Assembly (NCBI GenBank): GCA_013397455.1
Contig: VYZB01000225.1
Location: 458,176 to 522,175, forward strand
Direction of reading: 5' to 3'
Length of the DNA: 64,000 nt
From: Crotophaga sulcirostris
Taxonomy: Eukaryota > Chordata > Aves > Cuculiformes > Crotophagidae
Each line of letters opens with the position of its first letter. Position 1 is the first letter of the stretch. The notes under the pieces were generated by a model. That model was not told the DNA's origin, made no database searches, and saw only the letters and a list, made by a program, of their open reading frames with translations. This document shows positions 39,766-53,414 of the stretch, piece after piece. The translations under genes and the position numbers were made by a program.

Positions 39766-41233
39766 GTAAAAGGGCTCTTTCCTCATCTTATTCTCATACT
39801 AGCTAGGAAATACCTGTATTGCATTGTGTGCCGCTCTACTGTTCCTCAATGTTTTTTGTATCAGGTGTTACAGGTCTTTTTTCAGTTTCCCCTGCCATGG
39901 AAACATGTGAACTTGCTTAAGTAGAAGTTCTGCTGTGCTTTAAGAGAGCTATGACCCTTCTGAAATGCGTTGGCCTTGATTTTCAGCAAAGCAAAGATGA
40001 GCACATATTTACAACTTCACATAATTGTATTTTATGATAACCTGATGCTAATGTGAACACCAAATTGAACGTAAGAATCTAATTGTGTACTTCCTGTTGA
40101 ATAATGCAAGGCAGTAGTAGTCATTAGCCTTGTACTGTCTGACAATGCAAGGCTCTTCCCTTTGTGGAAAGCACATAAACAGAAGATAAAGAAACAAAAT
40201 CTTCGCACAAGATTGTCATTGTTCCTTTCTCTCAGTCAGAAGCAGTGCCTTAGTGAATCAGATTCCCAGCATTGAGCACTCCCTGGTGTGCCAGATACTT
40301 AAAGAGAGGGTGTAAAACATGTTGTACCGGCTAGCGAGTCACACAAGCGTCTCTGAAAACAGTGGTTGCACTGAATGCCCATCTGGTCCTGAAATGTATG
40401 GGGGGAAGTGGAACGAGAGACAAGAAATGAAAAACTTCGTGTTGAAGCTGAAGGATAGAGAGAATGAAAAGCAGTAAATGGGCAGCACTCTCTTGATAAT
40501 GCCACCTGTTTCTGAGTTACTGCTTTCATCCCATTCTGCAAAGTGTCTGGGTCCGAATATTTCCAGGCTTACCTGCAGAATTCAGGTTCAGGATTTAGTG
40601 TGAGGTCTTGATATTCAAAGGTCGTTTCAGTAAGGAACCTTCCACGTGGAGAGAGAGGGGGAGGAAGAAGAGTTTTGGGAGGTAAAATTGTTGGTTTAAT
40701 TGAAATAGAATGCAAACCCCAAGAACATACAGACCTAGCTCATTAGTGAAATTTGGTAATGGGCTGCAAATTTTGACAAGGCTACCAAAACTGTTTTCAA
40801 ATATCTGGCACAAGTTGTGGATGCTCAGTGCTTCTGCAAGTCCAGGTCTTAATATGGGACTATTCATCAGTTTAGGGAACTGGAAAGTAACTCTGCAACA
40901 AGAGGAACTTACAAAATGGAATGGAATAACAAACCAAAGATTTCCTCATCTGTGCCTCAGCCTTTAATTCTATCCCACTGGTGTTCAAGGAAGAGACTAA
41001 AGGGGATCTTTCCCTCAATATAATCTCCCAGCAGGAGAGAATTTTCCTCCTTTGCAGGCAGAGACCTGAGGGAGGATAAAAAAGGCCTGAAAGTTACTCT
41101 TATCCCCAGTGGAGCATATATTTAGTGCTGGCACTAGGAACAGTGGCAGGATTTAATCCATAGTATGTTTCTCTTGTGTGTCCTGTGGCAGCCACATCCT
41201 GCTTATAAACAGTTCCTTATACTCTTAAATTAA

Positions 41234-41250
41234 TTCCCTCTGGTGGGATT
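41234..41250 (-). promoter_or_regulatory. Candidate CTCF site
   Basis: On the minus strand ATCCCACCAGAGGGAAT matches CCACCAGAGGGC except for A at the final core position. Motif evidence only. Confidence 0.35.
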
Positions 41251-44200
41251 CTGACTTGCACTGTGGAAGATCCAGGTAGCATCACGTACCTGGATATCGT
41301 TCCTGTTTGTCGGCAGAGCTTGGCATTTCGTGTATCTGACAAGCAAGCAACTCCATGGCCCTCAGCAGGTAAAAGCCCTAAAGGAGGGAAGAGTGACTGC
41401 CACACAGAGCTAAAAGTTTGAGAGCATATCATTAGGTTTTGCAGTTTGCACTGGGAGAGCCAGCTGCCAATGCACAGCAGCAGAAGCTCTGGCTCACTGT
41501 TGTGCCTGTTGCTGGCAATTGCAGTATTTGCAATCACCATTGGGCTAATTGTTATGAGAAGTGTCACTCTGCTTCACACATCTGATGCGCGTTGATTGTG
41601 GTTGGATAACAGAGCAGTTTATAACCTTCTACTTCTTGTCGGCACGAGAAAGATGTTTCTTTTCACCCTTGTGATACTTGAGAAACTACAAGCTGTCTCG
41701 GCGAGGGCTGGGCATGATCTACGCCTCGGGCCTGCCATCTTCTGTCATAGAGCTCCCCTTCCTCCTCCGGGCAGGCCGTGAAGTAAGGATTTGCTTCTGG
41801 GAATAAGCAGAGTGGGTTGTGCCTTCAGATTGGCACGGTGATAGTCTGACTCTCTAAGAGTTCAGAATGCGCAGGTAGTTTTCCAGTGTCTGAAGGTGCA
41901 AACCACTGAACCCAAAGTCTACTCCATGTGATCTGGGGAGAGCGTGGGCACAGCAGTGGTGTCAGTCCCTTGACTGGATGGTGCGGTCAGACTGGCCCCT
42001 GTTCAAACCCGCTGCAATCAGTGGTGGCGCTCCGAGGCCAAACTTTTCTTCTGTGGCCCAGCCTGAAGAGGATAGGAAGGATGCTCCTGGCTCCTCTGTA
42101 ATTTACAGACTCTCACAGATGTGTCTGTATGATGTGAGCGTATGAAAGATGATGGTTGTTTTTCTTTGAGTTGAAGGTTTATGAGTTGCTGTTAAATCTC
42201 ATGCAGGATATTAGTGGTTTGGGAGAGTTCCTTACACTTTCTTTTCCCTCGCATTCCCTCTAGACCTGCATAAATCCTAACTCCCAGACCTGTTCAGCAC
42301 AGCCCAGGTGCATTGCTTAGGTGTGAGTCAGGGGGGATAGGCTCAGGACTCTGCCAACACTGACACACCATTACTGTCTGTCTGTCCTGTGAGTTACTGC
42401 CTTGATCAAATGTTTATATACAATAAAGTGTATATGTAATATGAAGATAACCAGTATCATGAGCTCTCCTTATAGCTGCAGACTGACTAAAATATTGTAA
42501 CATTTTCTTAATGGCAAAAACAAGTATCTAGATGTTTGCAGGGTGGTATTTCTATCTGTACTATGAGCAGGTTGAGAGGTGACTGAGGGTTTTCCTGTGG
42601 GGCTGTTTCACTCCATCCTTAACTTTCCCCCCTGCATATACAACTCTCTGGTATAAATAGGCTTTTGTATAGATTTGTATCTAATCTGAAAAGCTAACTT
42701 TCTTTTTTGGTAATTTATCTCTTCTTTTCTTTCTTTTTTTCTCTTCATCTGACCTGAGCAAGAACAATTTTGACTTGCTCAGTGTAAGACCTTTGCAGAG
42801 GAACATTTTAACTACGGTTATTTGAGGATTTTAAAGCAGCACTTCTGGAGCATATTTAAAAAAGAATATTATTTTCCTACTGAGAGAAGGAAGCAATGTC
42901 TGTCACATTGCTAAACTCTCTGCCTTCCCATGGCTTCCAAAGCCATGTGCTCTGATGAGTATGAAAGTTTTACAAGTCTACCCACACAAGCAGGGTAACA
43001 CTAAGGATGATAAAGGAAAGTGTGTTTAAAAACAACAAAACATTACTGTCAAAAAAGCACACTAGGAGGCTCAGCAGGTGTAAGAAAGGAAAAAAAGTTG
43101 TGGAAGAGAATGGGTCTGGTGGACAACATCACAACACATTTCTGGGAAATGGCTTGAAATGGCATACAACAACATTTTCTAATCCTTTAGGAGCAGAGAA
43201 AAGGTTTTCAGCTCGCTGCTTTTAGCACTTATGTTCTGTCTTGGCTTTATACTTAAATCCCAATAATCTAATATTTAGCTGTCTTTGGAAGCAAGGGGGT
43301 GAGAATGGCAGCCTGCAATCTGGCTTGGTGTTTTAGGCCTGATTTTAGTTTGATTTTTGAATGTAATGAAAATGCTCTGGATACACTGACAGCCAGCAGC
43401 TTCTTTGAGCTTCTTAAGTAAAAAGAATGAATGTGTGTTCTGCAGAATGCCATCTTGTGCATGCACAACTTTTCTTTGGGTGGTTTTATCCTTTGTCATT
43501 CATATCTCACACGGTTAACTGAAGCGCTGCCATTGTTTTGGAAGATGAAGAATTTTTGCTTCTGAATTATACCTGCTTATGCTTCTTTACTTAATTTTCC
43601 TTAAACAGATCAGCCTATTGACTTTACTGTGTAGATACTGGAAAGGGGGACCAGTCCTGTGAACACTGGAGGATAAATCTATCAGGCAGAAAAGCAGGAC
43701 TTCGTCTTAGAGAGAAGTCAATACAAGACTGTTGTCCTGAAGTCCATAATCCATTTAAGCTCTTGTGTCAACAAACATTAGTATGTACATTTTCCAGTAG
43801 TCATTGGCGTTTGCCCTGAGTGAGATGTGTGTGTGTACCTTCTTGGGGAGGGACAGCTGAGCCGTGCTGTCTTCTGTTCCCTGATCATGGGGCCAAGGTC
43901 TACCTACGTGGTCGAAGTAAGCACCTAGTCCAAGGTTCACTGGTTTCCAGTGGAAATCTTCATTACTTGACTCACAGATATTCTTGAACTGCCTTAGCAA
44001 AGCTATAGAAAAAAAAATCACTATGCAGTGATTTCTAACATGATAAACTTTCTTGGCAAGTTTCTCTTAATTATTCCACAAAACTTATAAATTGACCCTT
44101 TTGTTCCTTTAATCTCAAAGTAATGAAGAAATTCTGTCTCCATTCCAAACCCGCGTGCACAAAGAGACTTGCCTTGTTGAAATATGGAAAGCAGTGGGCA

Positions 44201-45011
44201 AGTTATCTCAAAAGGATTTATTTTTATAAATTCTATAAAGGAATTTAAAACCTACCACACTCTCAATATATCATCTAGGGGGAGGGTTTGCTTGTTGCTC
44301 TTCTGAGTTCTTTTTTTCTTACTGTATCAATGCTTTGCACCAGCAGCTTTTGGTATGTTGTCTTCATGAACTGCTGTTATATTCCCACTTCTCTCTCCTG
44401 TTTGCCACAAATAGAGACTCTAGTTAAAAATCCACTCACTTCTCCTGTTAAATGTTTCCAGCTGAGAGACAAATCAGGCCTGTATCATTTTCATTTGGTA
44501 GCTGTCAATGTCATTTTCCTCTGAGCTACTTTTGTAAACTGTGACCATGATTGTTTTGTAGCTATTGCTTTCAGACATGCCATGTACCTCATCTGTCAAA
44601 GCCAGGAAATATGTCTTAGCCTAATTATGGTGTTTGTGAGGAACAAACTAATCAACTGAGTTCTAGTTTGTTATTTCCGAAGACAGACTTAAATAGATGT
44701 ATGTACATAATGTGGTGGCTCTTGGTGTGGTCAGGGGAGTCAACAGTGAAAGTTGGGAGAGAGGAAGTGGCATTTGGATGTTATAGCTCTTGCTGCTCGT
44801 TTGTTTCCGGGACTGACCAAAGGAAATGGGTGAAGGATATTTGATGCTTTCCCACACTTCATTTAACCAGGCATGTTTTGTCCTGTGGGTTTTTTTTGAG
44901 GTGATTAAACTGCAGCACTTCCAGGCAGCTCTCTACACAGACACAGTACTTACAGTTCATGTAGTATAGACATAAATACTGAACAAGGTTTGGCTTTAAT
45001 CATGAAGGCGG

Positions 45012-45030
45012 GTTGCCCTCTGGAGGTTGA
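45012..45030 (-). promoter_or_regulatory. Candidate CTCF site
   Basis: On the minus strand AACCTCCAGAGGGCAAC differs from CCACCAGAGGGC at one base. Same orientation as the 41,234 motif and opposite to the one at 39,442. Motif evidence only. Confidence 0.35.
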
Positions 45031-47032
45031 TTTTCCTGTTTCTATTTAGAAATCTGCTCCTCCTAAAAGTCAGGTTGCTTTGTGCTGAAGAGCAACTACT
45101 TGCCTGCATGGTGCTTTATTTCACATGTGGGACCATGAAATAGATAGCACTACTCAACAAATAAGGTATTATTTGTTGTGGGTGAGAGTGGCAAAATAAG
45201 AATAGTCATAGCTCATGTGTTTCATAAAGCTTTGTGGAAATTTTCTACTCTGGGATTTGGCCATTGCATTCCCTGGTACCACAGAACCTCCCCTTCTTTC
45301 TTGTATGTCCTGAGGAGTAAGTGGAGGGTCTTGCTTAGGTGGCACTTTCCCCAGCAGAAAGGAATAAATGTAATCCTAGGGAGTGTTGTCACAGTCCATC
45401 TGACAGAGAACTGTACAACATGGAGAAGTTAGCTGGATTAAAGGACAGCTTGCTGACATTCAGGGAAGTAAAGAAATGTGTAGTTTTGAATTTGTATTCA
45501 ACCAAGAGAAGCTGACTTCACAAGCTCCCTTCTTTATAAATAGAATATGAGGACTGTAGAAAGCTTCATTCTAAACCAGCGTCCTTGAATCCAGATGAGA
45601 TGATTTGCTTGACCCCGAGGTTTCTTAGGAGTCAAGTGTATTGAAATGGTTCTTTTTTTTCCCCTTTTGGGAAATGTCTCTTACCTAACCCAAGTCTGAA
45701 CCATTTGGAGCCAGTTTGTACTGTGCACAGTGTGTGTACGTGGAACCAAGCAGCAGTGTCTGACACTTATGGAGCAGTGTCACCATCATTGGCTCTCTGT
45801 GCAGGAAACAACTCTTATATTTGATATGGGACATCACGCTGTGGACAGTTTTTAAGAAATTGGTGATTTGTACATCTCTAAAGTCTAGTGGTGTTAAATG
45901 GAAAGGTTGATACTCAAGTGAAAATTGCTCTGTCTTTCTCCCCCCTAGATATTTTTATTTCCCTTTTTTTCTGACTATTTCACCAAATCTCTTCTACTGG
46001 CTCATCTAGGCCTTTCAAGGACTTGGTGTTACAGCATCATTTCTTCCTTAATAAATCTTCCTGTGGTTTTGAAGAATGGGAGAGAGGTTGTAGCCAGGAC
46101 AGCTTGGACTGCTGGAGTGATGACCTGTCTTGTTTTAGCACTGGTAATTTTTCTCTACTCTAGCTACCTATGGCTATTTGTACCTTTGCTGTTGCCATGG
46201 TACAAATGTAATCATTAAGTTGCAAGGTTTTCAGTTGTGGTGGCTGTATTGAGTAGGAACATCCTGTTTGCATCAGGTTCAAATTTAGGCTAAGTAGGAC
46301 ATCTTCCATTTTTTGTCAGACTCGGCTTCACTTTGTGAATTCGGGGGGATTAATAGTGAATGGGGAAAGCAGTAACTTCCCAACCATCTAAATGCTTGTT
46401 TGGACCATACCCCATCTTCATTATAACTGCACTTGCAGCCTGACTGTAACACAAGGCACTTGCCTGCTAGCACTGGCATGAAATCTTTACAACCAACCTT
46501 TTTCATAAATAAGTTCATGTTTGGTACAGTTGAACTAGAAGTTTCCCTTTGTGGTTTTCTCCATCTCCTTGTTCTCTTTTTCTTTAGTCAGAGGAGCCTT
46601 GAGTCATGTTCCTATTTGGCTATTTTGCTTCCAGCTCAAATGGAATAGATTGCTTCTTGGCATTGGGTATTTACTAAATAAGTTTCAAGTAATTCCACCC
46701 TGTGAACCAGGGGAATGTCTACAGAGAGTGATGGTGTAATTAAAAAAAATACAGTGAGGTTGTACAGCAGCAGTGCAAAACACTGCAGTAATAAGAATGC
46801 ACTGAGAGTGTGTTCCAAGATTGAGAGTTTTTGAGTGGGTTCCCGAGTTAAGCACCTAAATCAGTGACCTGCCTTTCAAAACAAATGAGCTTCTAACAGA
46901 TTTCATTACCTTTAATTCTCCTTTCCCTCAGTTTTCCTGTCTGTCACATGAATAGGATGCTTTAGCTCACTGCTGGGATATGGCAGGGCTTGATTCTTTT
47001 CCATTTTTTAAGAGTGAAATGATATTCTAAGG

Positions 47033-47165
47033 CTAAAGCACTGGCATGAAACTGAGGAGACTAGGATTTAATTTCTGGCTATACCACGGAGTAGATGTGA
47101 CCCTGGGCAACTCATTTGATCTGTCTGTGCCATGGTTTTCAGTTGTAAAATAGAGCAAATCATAT
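47033..47165 (+). mobile_element. MIR-like SINE remnant (best preserved of three)
   Basis: AAAGCACTGGCATGAAACTG, AGGAGACTAGGATTTAA, TTTCTGGCTATACCAC, GTGACCCTGGGCAACTCATT, TGATCTGTCTGTGCCATGG and TTGTAAAATAGAGCAAAT follow the MIR consensus in order: head, GGTTCAAATCCC-type box, CORE with TGTGACCTTGGGCAAGTCAC, then CTCTGTGCCTCAGTTT and CTGTAAAATGGGG. Such elements were active deep in tetrapod history, so this copy is a very old fixed insertion. Confidence 0.8.
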
Positions 47166-47169
47166 CTTT

Positions 47170-50100
47170 CACACAGCTTTTTCCCCTCTAGCTCTAGTTT
47201 GTCACCTCTCCAGGCCAGAGGACTTTTTCTTACGTTCAGTCTCTCATACAGTGTGGCACCTAAATGTAATTCTGCTACTAGCAGGATAAAGTGAAGAGCA
47301 AACCATTACACAGAATCTAAAGGACATGGGGCTCACTTTGCTGCCGTTTAAGTTTGCAGAAGTTTTGGTCCTGTATTAACTGAAGCATTAACTACAGTTC
47401 ACTCAGGCTTTTTCAGTGCCTTGTTAGAAAGTGTTTGAGAAGCATAAAAGATGAGCATGCTCCAGTGATGAGTTCTGCATTAAAATCCTCTGCACCTTCT
47501 TTCTCCCCCATTAGACAGGCAGATCTCCATGGCTACTCTGCACCAAGCTCTCAATACTTCCCTAAAGCTCCTTTGCAATTTTTTTTTGCAATTATTTCCT
47601 TCTTCCAGGATTTTCTTAAGTCTGAAGCATTCCGTTTAATTGAATTAGACTTGCATGCTCGCTGATGACTGTGCTAAGTGTGTTTAATTAAAAAGACCAG
47701 CTTCTTTGCCAGGAAATGACTTACTGACTTATTTCCAATTCAGTGTTCATATTTTCCAAGACCATATTTTATTTACAGACACTACATAAGTAATTTGCTT
47801 TGCTTTGACATTTTCCAGCTATCTAAAAGAAAGCCACCTTTTGCTGTTTTTTCAGTGCTGCATCTCTGTCAGAGGACTCCTTTTTCTTCCTGTATGTAGC
47901 TTATAGTGATACTTCCTGTAGTCAAAATATTTTTTCCAAGTTAAAAAAAAAATCACTTATTGACTTGACTTTTATTGCTGCTCTGAGCCAAACATCACCC
48001 GTAAATTGAGCATCCTCTAACTTTTATCTGAATGAAATGCTGTAAATTTTATTAAACATTTTATCATTTCTCTCTCTTGCAAGAATGTGGGAGTGTCATC
48101 CAACCCAGAGGAATAGTTTCATTTTTTTTTTATTAAATAATCTGGTCCTGTTCTTTATCAAGCTCTATTTTAAATGAGTTTGGTTAAATTAAATGATTCT
48201 TTATAGCGACTGGCAAGACAGAGTGGTTTTGTGCTCTGGCCCTTTATCTCTGGAGACCTGAAGGCCATGCTTTTGGTCCAGATAAGGCTGCTTTGCACTG
48301 CTAAAGCAGCATTAAGTCGCATTCAGCTAACCTCAGAGGACTCTTGGCAGAATCCTTTACAGCTTGAGAGCACTGCACAGAGACTTCTAAGAAAGTTCCT
48401 TGCAATCATTGCATTGTACCGGTAGAGTGCAAAACGTTGGTGGAAAAAGCTCTTGAATTATGCTCAAGGGCAAAGTCTTGTGCTGATTTCCTGCCTTGGG
48501 TCACAGATAATCAATATTTGTTTGGATTTATCTGAGTCTAGTGGGTACTGGCCGTGTCACAGGGACATGTTGCAGTTTACTCTGTGTTAAGTGCCAGTTC
48601 CTGGAGTGACCACACCTGCAGTCTTGTGCAATGCCTGCAAGTCTATCCCGGCAGAGCTGTCCATTTCTAAAAAAGAAATACATTGCCCTACCCTAAATCC
48701 TCAGGGACTCCTTTTACCTAGAGGTAATGCGTTTGTTTATCTGTGTTGGGCCCAGTTCAGCATTATCTGGTGTCATTGAGGATTCTTGACTTCAGCATAT
48801 GCCAGACGAGTCTTGGATTTTGTAATATCTCTCGAAAGAGCATGTGTATGTGTTGGGACAATTACAGCACTGACATGCAGATTTAATGTTTTACACAGGT
48901 TTCCCCTATGCTTGCAAAACTTGAGTAGTTATGGGAACAACTGCATTGCTCAACTCCACGACCTCCTTGTGTTGAATATCTATCTTACTGGGAACTTGGG
49001 CTTTTGCAATTGTTTTAACAGCCGTGTCTGGTTTGATGAAAAAGCAGTTACTTTCAGGATTTTTATTTGTGTAAGTTCCACTGAGGAAGTCATTTTGATA
49101 ATGTAGGAATAGAAAAGCTTTAAAAAGTAGAATGAAAGTGAATTGTCTGGCCAGGAAAAATAAGCATTCAACAATCTAGGTGGGAACTAATGTAACTGGC
49201 AGAGATGCATGAAGTGACATTGGATGCTGTTGTGCTTAGATAAATGAATCTGCATTTGGCTGCAGAACAGGCAGGTATCAGTCTTTCTCTGAGAGCCCTT
49301 TCAAACCTGTGACTTTGGTTGCTTTCATGGTGATTTGGCTTTATTCTAATGTTTATAGAAGCCTTATTGAAATTCAGGAGCCTGGGTACTGGAATTTAAG
49401 TGTTCTTAATTTATTAAAGAATTCTAGCATTTTCCTCTCCCTCCAATAACAGCTGCAAAAGTTACTCATGCAAGTGTAGCAGAGTTACCCGAGGTGACAG
49501 TGCAGTAGTTGGACATTTGCTGTAAAGGGTAAGGAAGCAATTGGATTTATACCATGCTGACATAGCAGCATATGACAGGGACTGGAGGAACCCCAGGTCT
49601 GCATACCTAGAGTTTTAGGGAAGCTCAGTTTCTTTGGCTGCTTTTGTTTAACTTGCTGTTAATGCACTTTTCTGTGCTGGACTCTGCTGAACTCAGCTGA
49701 GGTAACCTGAAGCATCGTGTGCTTCTCTTCTCAGCTATAGAATTAAGGCTTTAGTGGCCAATCTTTCATTTGATTGAAAGAAGGAAAAGGAGAATAAAAA
49801 AAAAACAGAAAAGAAAAAAAAGAACTTGCAGTTGCAGAACAGCCTCAATGAACTTTCTAGCTGTCGTTGTAATAACCTCTATTGCATTAAGTTTGAAATT
49901 TCATTATGCTCTCGTCTGGCATTGCTTCACCTAGACAGTGAGAAGGTATTAAGACCAGCTTGTCAAATAGTTGCAGTAATAAAATATTTCCTGCCTTTCT
50001 GTGGAGAGCTTTATAGAATTAAGGGAAAGCTAGAAGTACAGCTGCTGAGGGCTTCATGATCCTTGATACCCCAAGTGCTTTTTGTGTGTCTCTCCATTTC

Positions 50101-53100
50101 ACAGTTTGTATCAGATTTCACAGATGAAAGACTAATTTTGTTGCTTTTTTGGCTTAATTTGTTTTGTTTGCTCCATGCAACTAGGTGATTTAAATGGTCC
50201 ACAAGTGAGAGATACCTTGGGGACAAAACTTAGTTTTATGCTTCATATTATTCAGACTCTAAAGCTCAAAGTAATTGAATCTCTACTCAGAAACGAAGAT
50301 TGAGTATTTTTATTTTAAATTTAAGTGTCTATATAAACATGATGCCTCAGGGCTTTACTGATTTATAATATATGTGATTTGAAGGGTGCCTTAGTGGCTT
50401 CAGCAGAACCTTTTTCATTATATTAGTCTTTGGGAAAAAACACGCAGCCCATAATTCTTTACTTTCCTACACTATAATATTGCTAATGCTCTTTTCTGTC
50501 ATGATCCTGTGTAATGCTATTAGCTAAGCAGCTGTTCTATACCTCAGACACATGACAAAACACCTTGTGATATTGGTTCCTCCATGTAGTAATGGTAATT
50601 TCCATTCCTTTTTTTCCCCCTCTTGTGTTTGTCCCCTTTCTGCTGCTGCCTCTCAGCCAGGTGTCTTTCATGGCCAAACCAATAGAGGAGCTCGGGTTTG
50701 CAGAGCCTGCTCATGTCAGACCACCCTACTTTTGAAGCCTGTATGGTGTTACTGTGAAGAGCAGGATGGCTGCCTTCATCCTGGAGCCTCTTTGGTTTGC
50801 AAGGGGGCCTGAGGGCCTCTGCAGTGTCTCAGTGGCTTCTGTGTTGGGGCACTGCCCACGGTGGAAGGTGACTGATCAGGTTCCCAGCGTGTGGTTTGGC
50901 TGCCTCTTGCCAGAGTGTGAGTTCAGAGATATGAAGCACGTTGAGTGATTTCACTCATCCTTTTATGTGACTACAGTCCCATGGCAACAAGGGCTAAGAT
51001 GATGTCACCCATGGGAGCAGTGGCTGAGGCTGCAGGCCAGTTGGATCTTTTCTAGCCAGCTGGCAGGCTGTGTTATGGCTTAATCTATGTCAGATATTTC
51101 CAGACACGATGACTTCAAAATACATTCCTTTAAATTTAAAAGCTGTGACACATTGCAGAGAGCCACAGTTGGAGTGATCAGAGAGAAATCCTCAAGGTGC
51201 CCTAGTGAGGACCAAGGTGAATATTATCTTGTAAAGACATCCAGTTTGGTTTTTATTTGAGACCCAAATAAAGCTTGAAAGTTGCAGAATTGGCAATTCT
51301 ACTGCAAGAGCAGCTCAGCCTGACTCTGAAAAGTTTTCATGAGTTTGTGTTTTCGTGTGAGGACTTCTTACCTCTTCTTTCACTTCATGGATGGCCAATG
51401 GACCATCCTTTGCAAGGCAGTCCAGGGTTGAATTTTGAAATGACCACACGTTTGAGTGGTAATGTCATAAATGCCCTGGTTTGTGTACTGTAACCTGATG
51501 GTGAGACAATAGTGTTGCTTGAAAAACTGCTTTGTTTTCCTCAGGGAGCAACAGTAAATTTGCTACAGGTTTAGCCTGGCTTTTTGCTGACACTCTGAAT
51601 GTCTTCTGCTGATGTACAGCGAACTGGGGAGTTAGACTGGGATAAGTCCTCCTAGCAGTGCTTTCTGTTTGAGAGCTTATTCTTGTCAGGCTGTCAAGGA
51701 CATTGGACAGAATTATCTATTGCTTGGGATGAACTCCTCACCTTCTGCAGAAGTACAATGAATATGAATTGGGATTTTTTTTTTATTTTATTTTTTTTCC
51801 CCTTGGGTTTGCTTACTGGCCATTGCAATATGAGCTGGCCTCCTTTTGTGTGCAGGAGGTGTGCTTTTTTAGAAATTTCTTTTTTTCTGTGGGCTCTGTA
51901 GAAGAATACTCATTCTGTAGAGAACTGACAAGGAAAGTGGCTTTACAGTTGTTCAAATTATTTGAGAGTGGTGTTTTCATTGCTGGTACTTAGATACCAG
52001 CGTAATAGGTCCCTTAGAAAAACCTAAGACAGTGAGACTTAGCTGTAGCAGGGTAGTATTTACACTTCTGCTGTCATTTTCAGCATGAATTGAAAATGCT
52101 TATCCTTAAAGGAGCTACAATTTTGCATATTTGCTAGTAAACTGTCACCTAGACCTCTTTTCAAGCTCTGTACAAGAGTCCACGTAGGTATAGGTACAAA
52201 AGAACCTGTATTTTTGTCTTTTCTTTGCTGCAACAAAGTAGTTGCTTTCCATAGTCTATTGTGCACGTGTGATGTGAATATGATTTGTATCTAAGAAACC
52301 TGTTGGGACCTGTAAATTCTATTGGTGCAAGATCTAATCCTATTTTAAGGAATAAGTGCTAGTTCAAGCACAGATGCTAATACGTGTAAACACAGGCTCT
52401 TTCAGTGTGTGGAAACACAGCTTTTCATGGTCAGAAGGGAATACTAGCACTTAGAAGATGAGGTCTGTAAATCACATTTTTTTTATTGAACTCTTTCCCT
52501 ATGTCCCACACATCCCTCAAGCCACTGGCTATGAATTATCCCACACTGTTGGCCTATTCTTATCCCTAGTCTTTCCTCATCTTCACATATGTATAATTAC
52601 ATGTGTTACCTAAATACACTGTATACCCCTGGAAGAATGTTTATTTTTATTTTGACTACTATTTCATTTCCTAGTATGCTGCTTGTTTCCTCAGGAGCCA
52701 TAGAGTAACAGCTGGGCACAATGTGTACTTCCAACAGATTAGTAGGGGTATATGTGGCTTTAGTTCCTAAGAAAACAAACATTTTGTTTATAATGTCTAG
52801 AAGCATCCTCTTTTCCACTGAGAACAAATATAATACATCAAACTAGGAATATTCCTCTCATGCTTAACTAACCAAAACTAATGTATAGTATTTCTTGCTC
52901 TACATCCTTCTGGGAGGGATTTGGACAGTCATTAGGGAGCAGTATTCCCAGTTCTGCCAACTGAAAAGAAAGAAAAAGAAAGAAAGGAAATGCTGTCACT
53001 TGAATAAAAGCAATTTTGGCTGGAATGTGTGAGATCAGTGAAGAAATTTAAAAATCTACCTTTACACTAGTTGTTTGAGTTTTTCACTTTGTTTTTAGAT

Positions 53101-53410
53101 CCAGCCTCAGTTTTGAGTTCTAGGAAGATGTGCTCCCCCTCTCACCCTGCCCCTGCTTTTCCAGCAGCAAGGAGTTGTTATACGAAGGGAAAATTAGCTA
53201 TCACAATTAGGATACACATGCTGAACTTCTCCAATTTGATGTAGTGATCTGTGGAGTAGACTCACAAGAAAGATACATGGTATTTCCTGCTGAACCCTGG
53301 ATACAAGTAAACTCCATACTCTTCTGTGCCCAAGAATTTTGGTTTCTTTCTTGTGGAAGACAGATTATGTGGTATAAAAGGAATCAGAGACATCCATGGA
53401 ATGACAGAAT
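47170..53410. other. Non-coding stretch
   Basis: No gene recognised. Contains a purine-rich A/G tract at 49,776-49,825, an RFX-like half site CCATGGCAAC at 50,979-50,988, and a GAAA-rich simple repeat at 52,964-52,990. The block 47,640-48,215 is AT-rich with long stretches that look like possible conserved non-coding DNA, not testable here. Confidence 0.55.
52964..52990. repeat. GAAA-rich simple repeat
   Basis: Short purine tract AAAAGAAAGAAAAAGAAAGA followed by AAGGAAA; an ordinary low-complexity repeat. Confidence 0.8.
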
Positions 53411-53414
53411 TGAT

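Larger units (their letters stand above)
39770..47030. other. Non-coding stretch
   Basis: No defensible gene. Two further CTCF-like motifs on the minus strand lie at 41,234-41,250 (CCACCAGAGGGAA) and 45,012-45,030 (CCTCCAGAGGGCAA). An RFX-like half palindrome, GTTGCCATGG, lies at 46,191-46,200. A short protein-like open frame at 41,675-41,799 has a poor acceptor and was not accepted as an exon. Confidence 0.55.

Noticed and set aside
41675..41799. Short protein-like frame on + (includes GLGMIYASGLPSSVIELPF)
   Set aside because: Looked like a coding exon at first, but no pyrimidine tract or good acceptor precedes it, a stop lies just upstream and the frame closes soon after. I do not recognise the peptide.
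48097..48115. GTCATCCAACCCAGAGGAA as a CR1 3' end
   Set aside because: Shares only the ATCCAACCC word with CR1; the neighbouring AAGGTT...GACCTT part is missing.
49776..49825. A-rich tract as the poly(A) tail of a retropseudogene
   Set aside because: Interrupted by G and C, with no gene-like sequence upstream and no flanking duplication; treated as simple purine-rich sequence.
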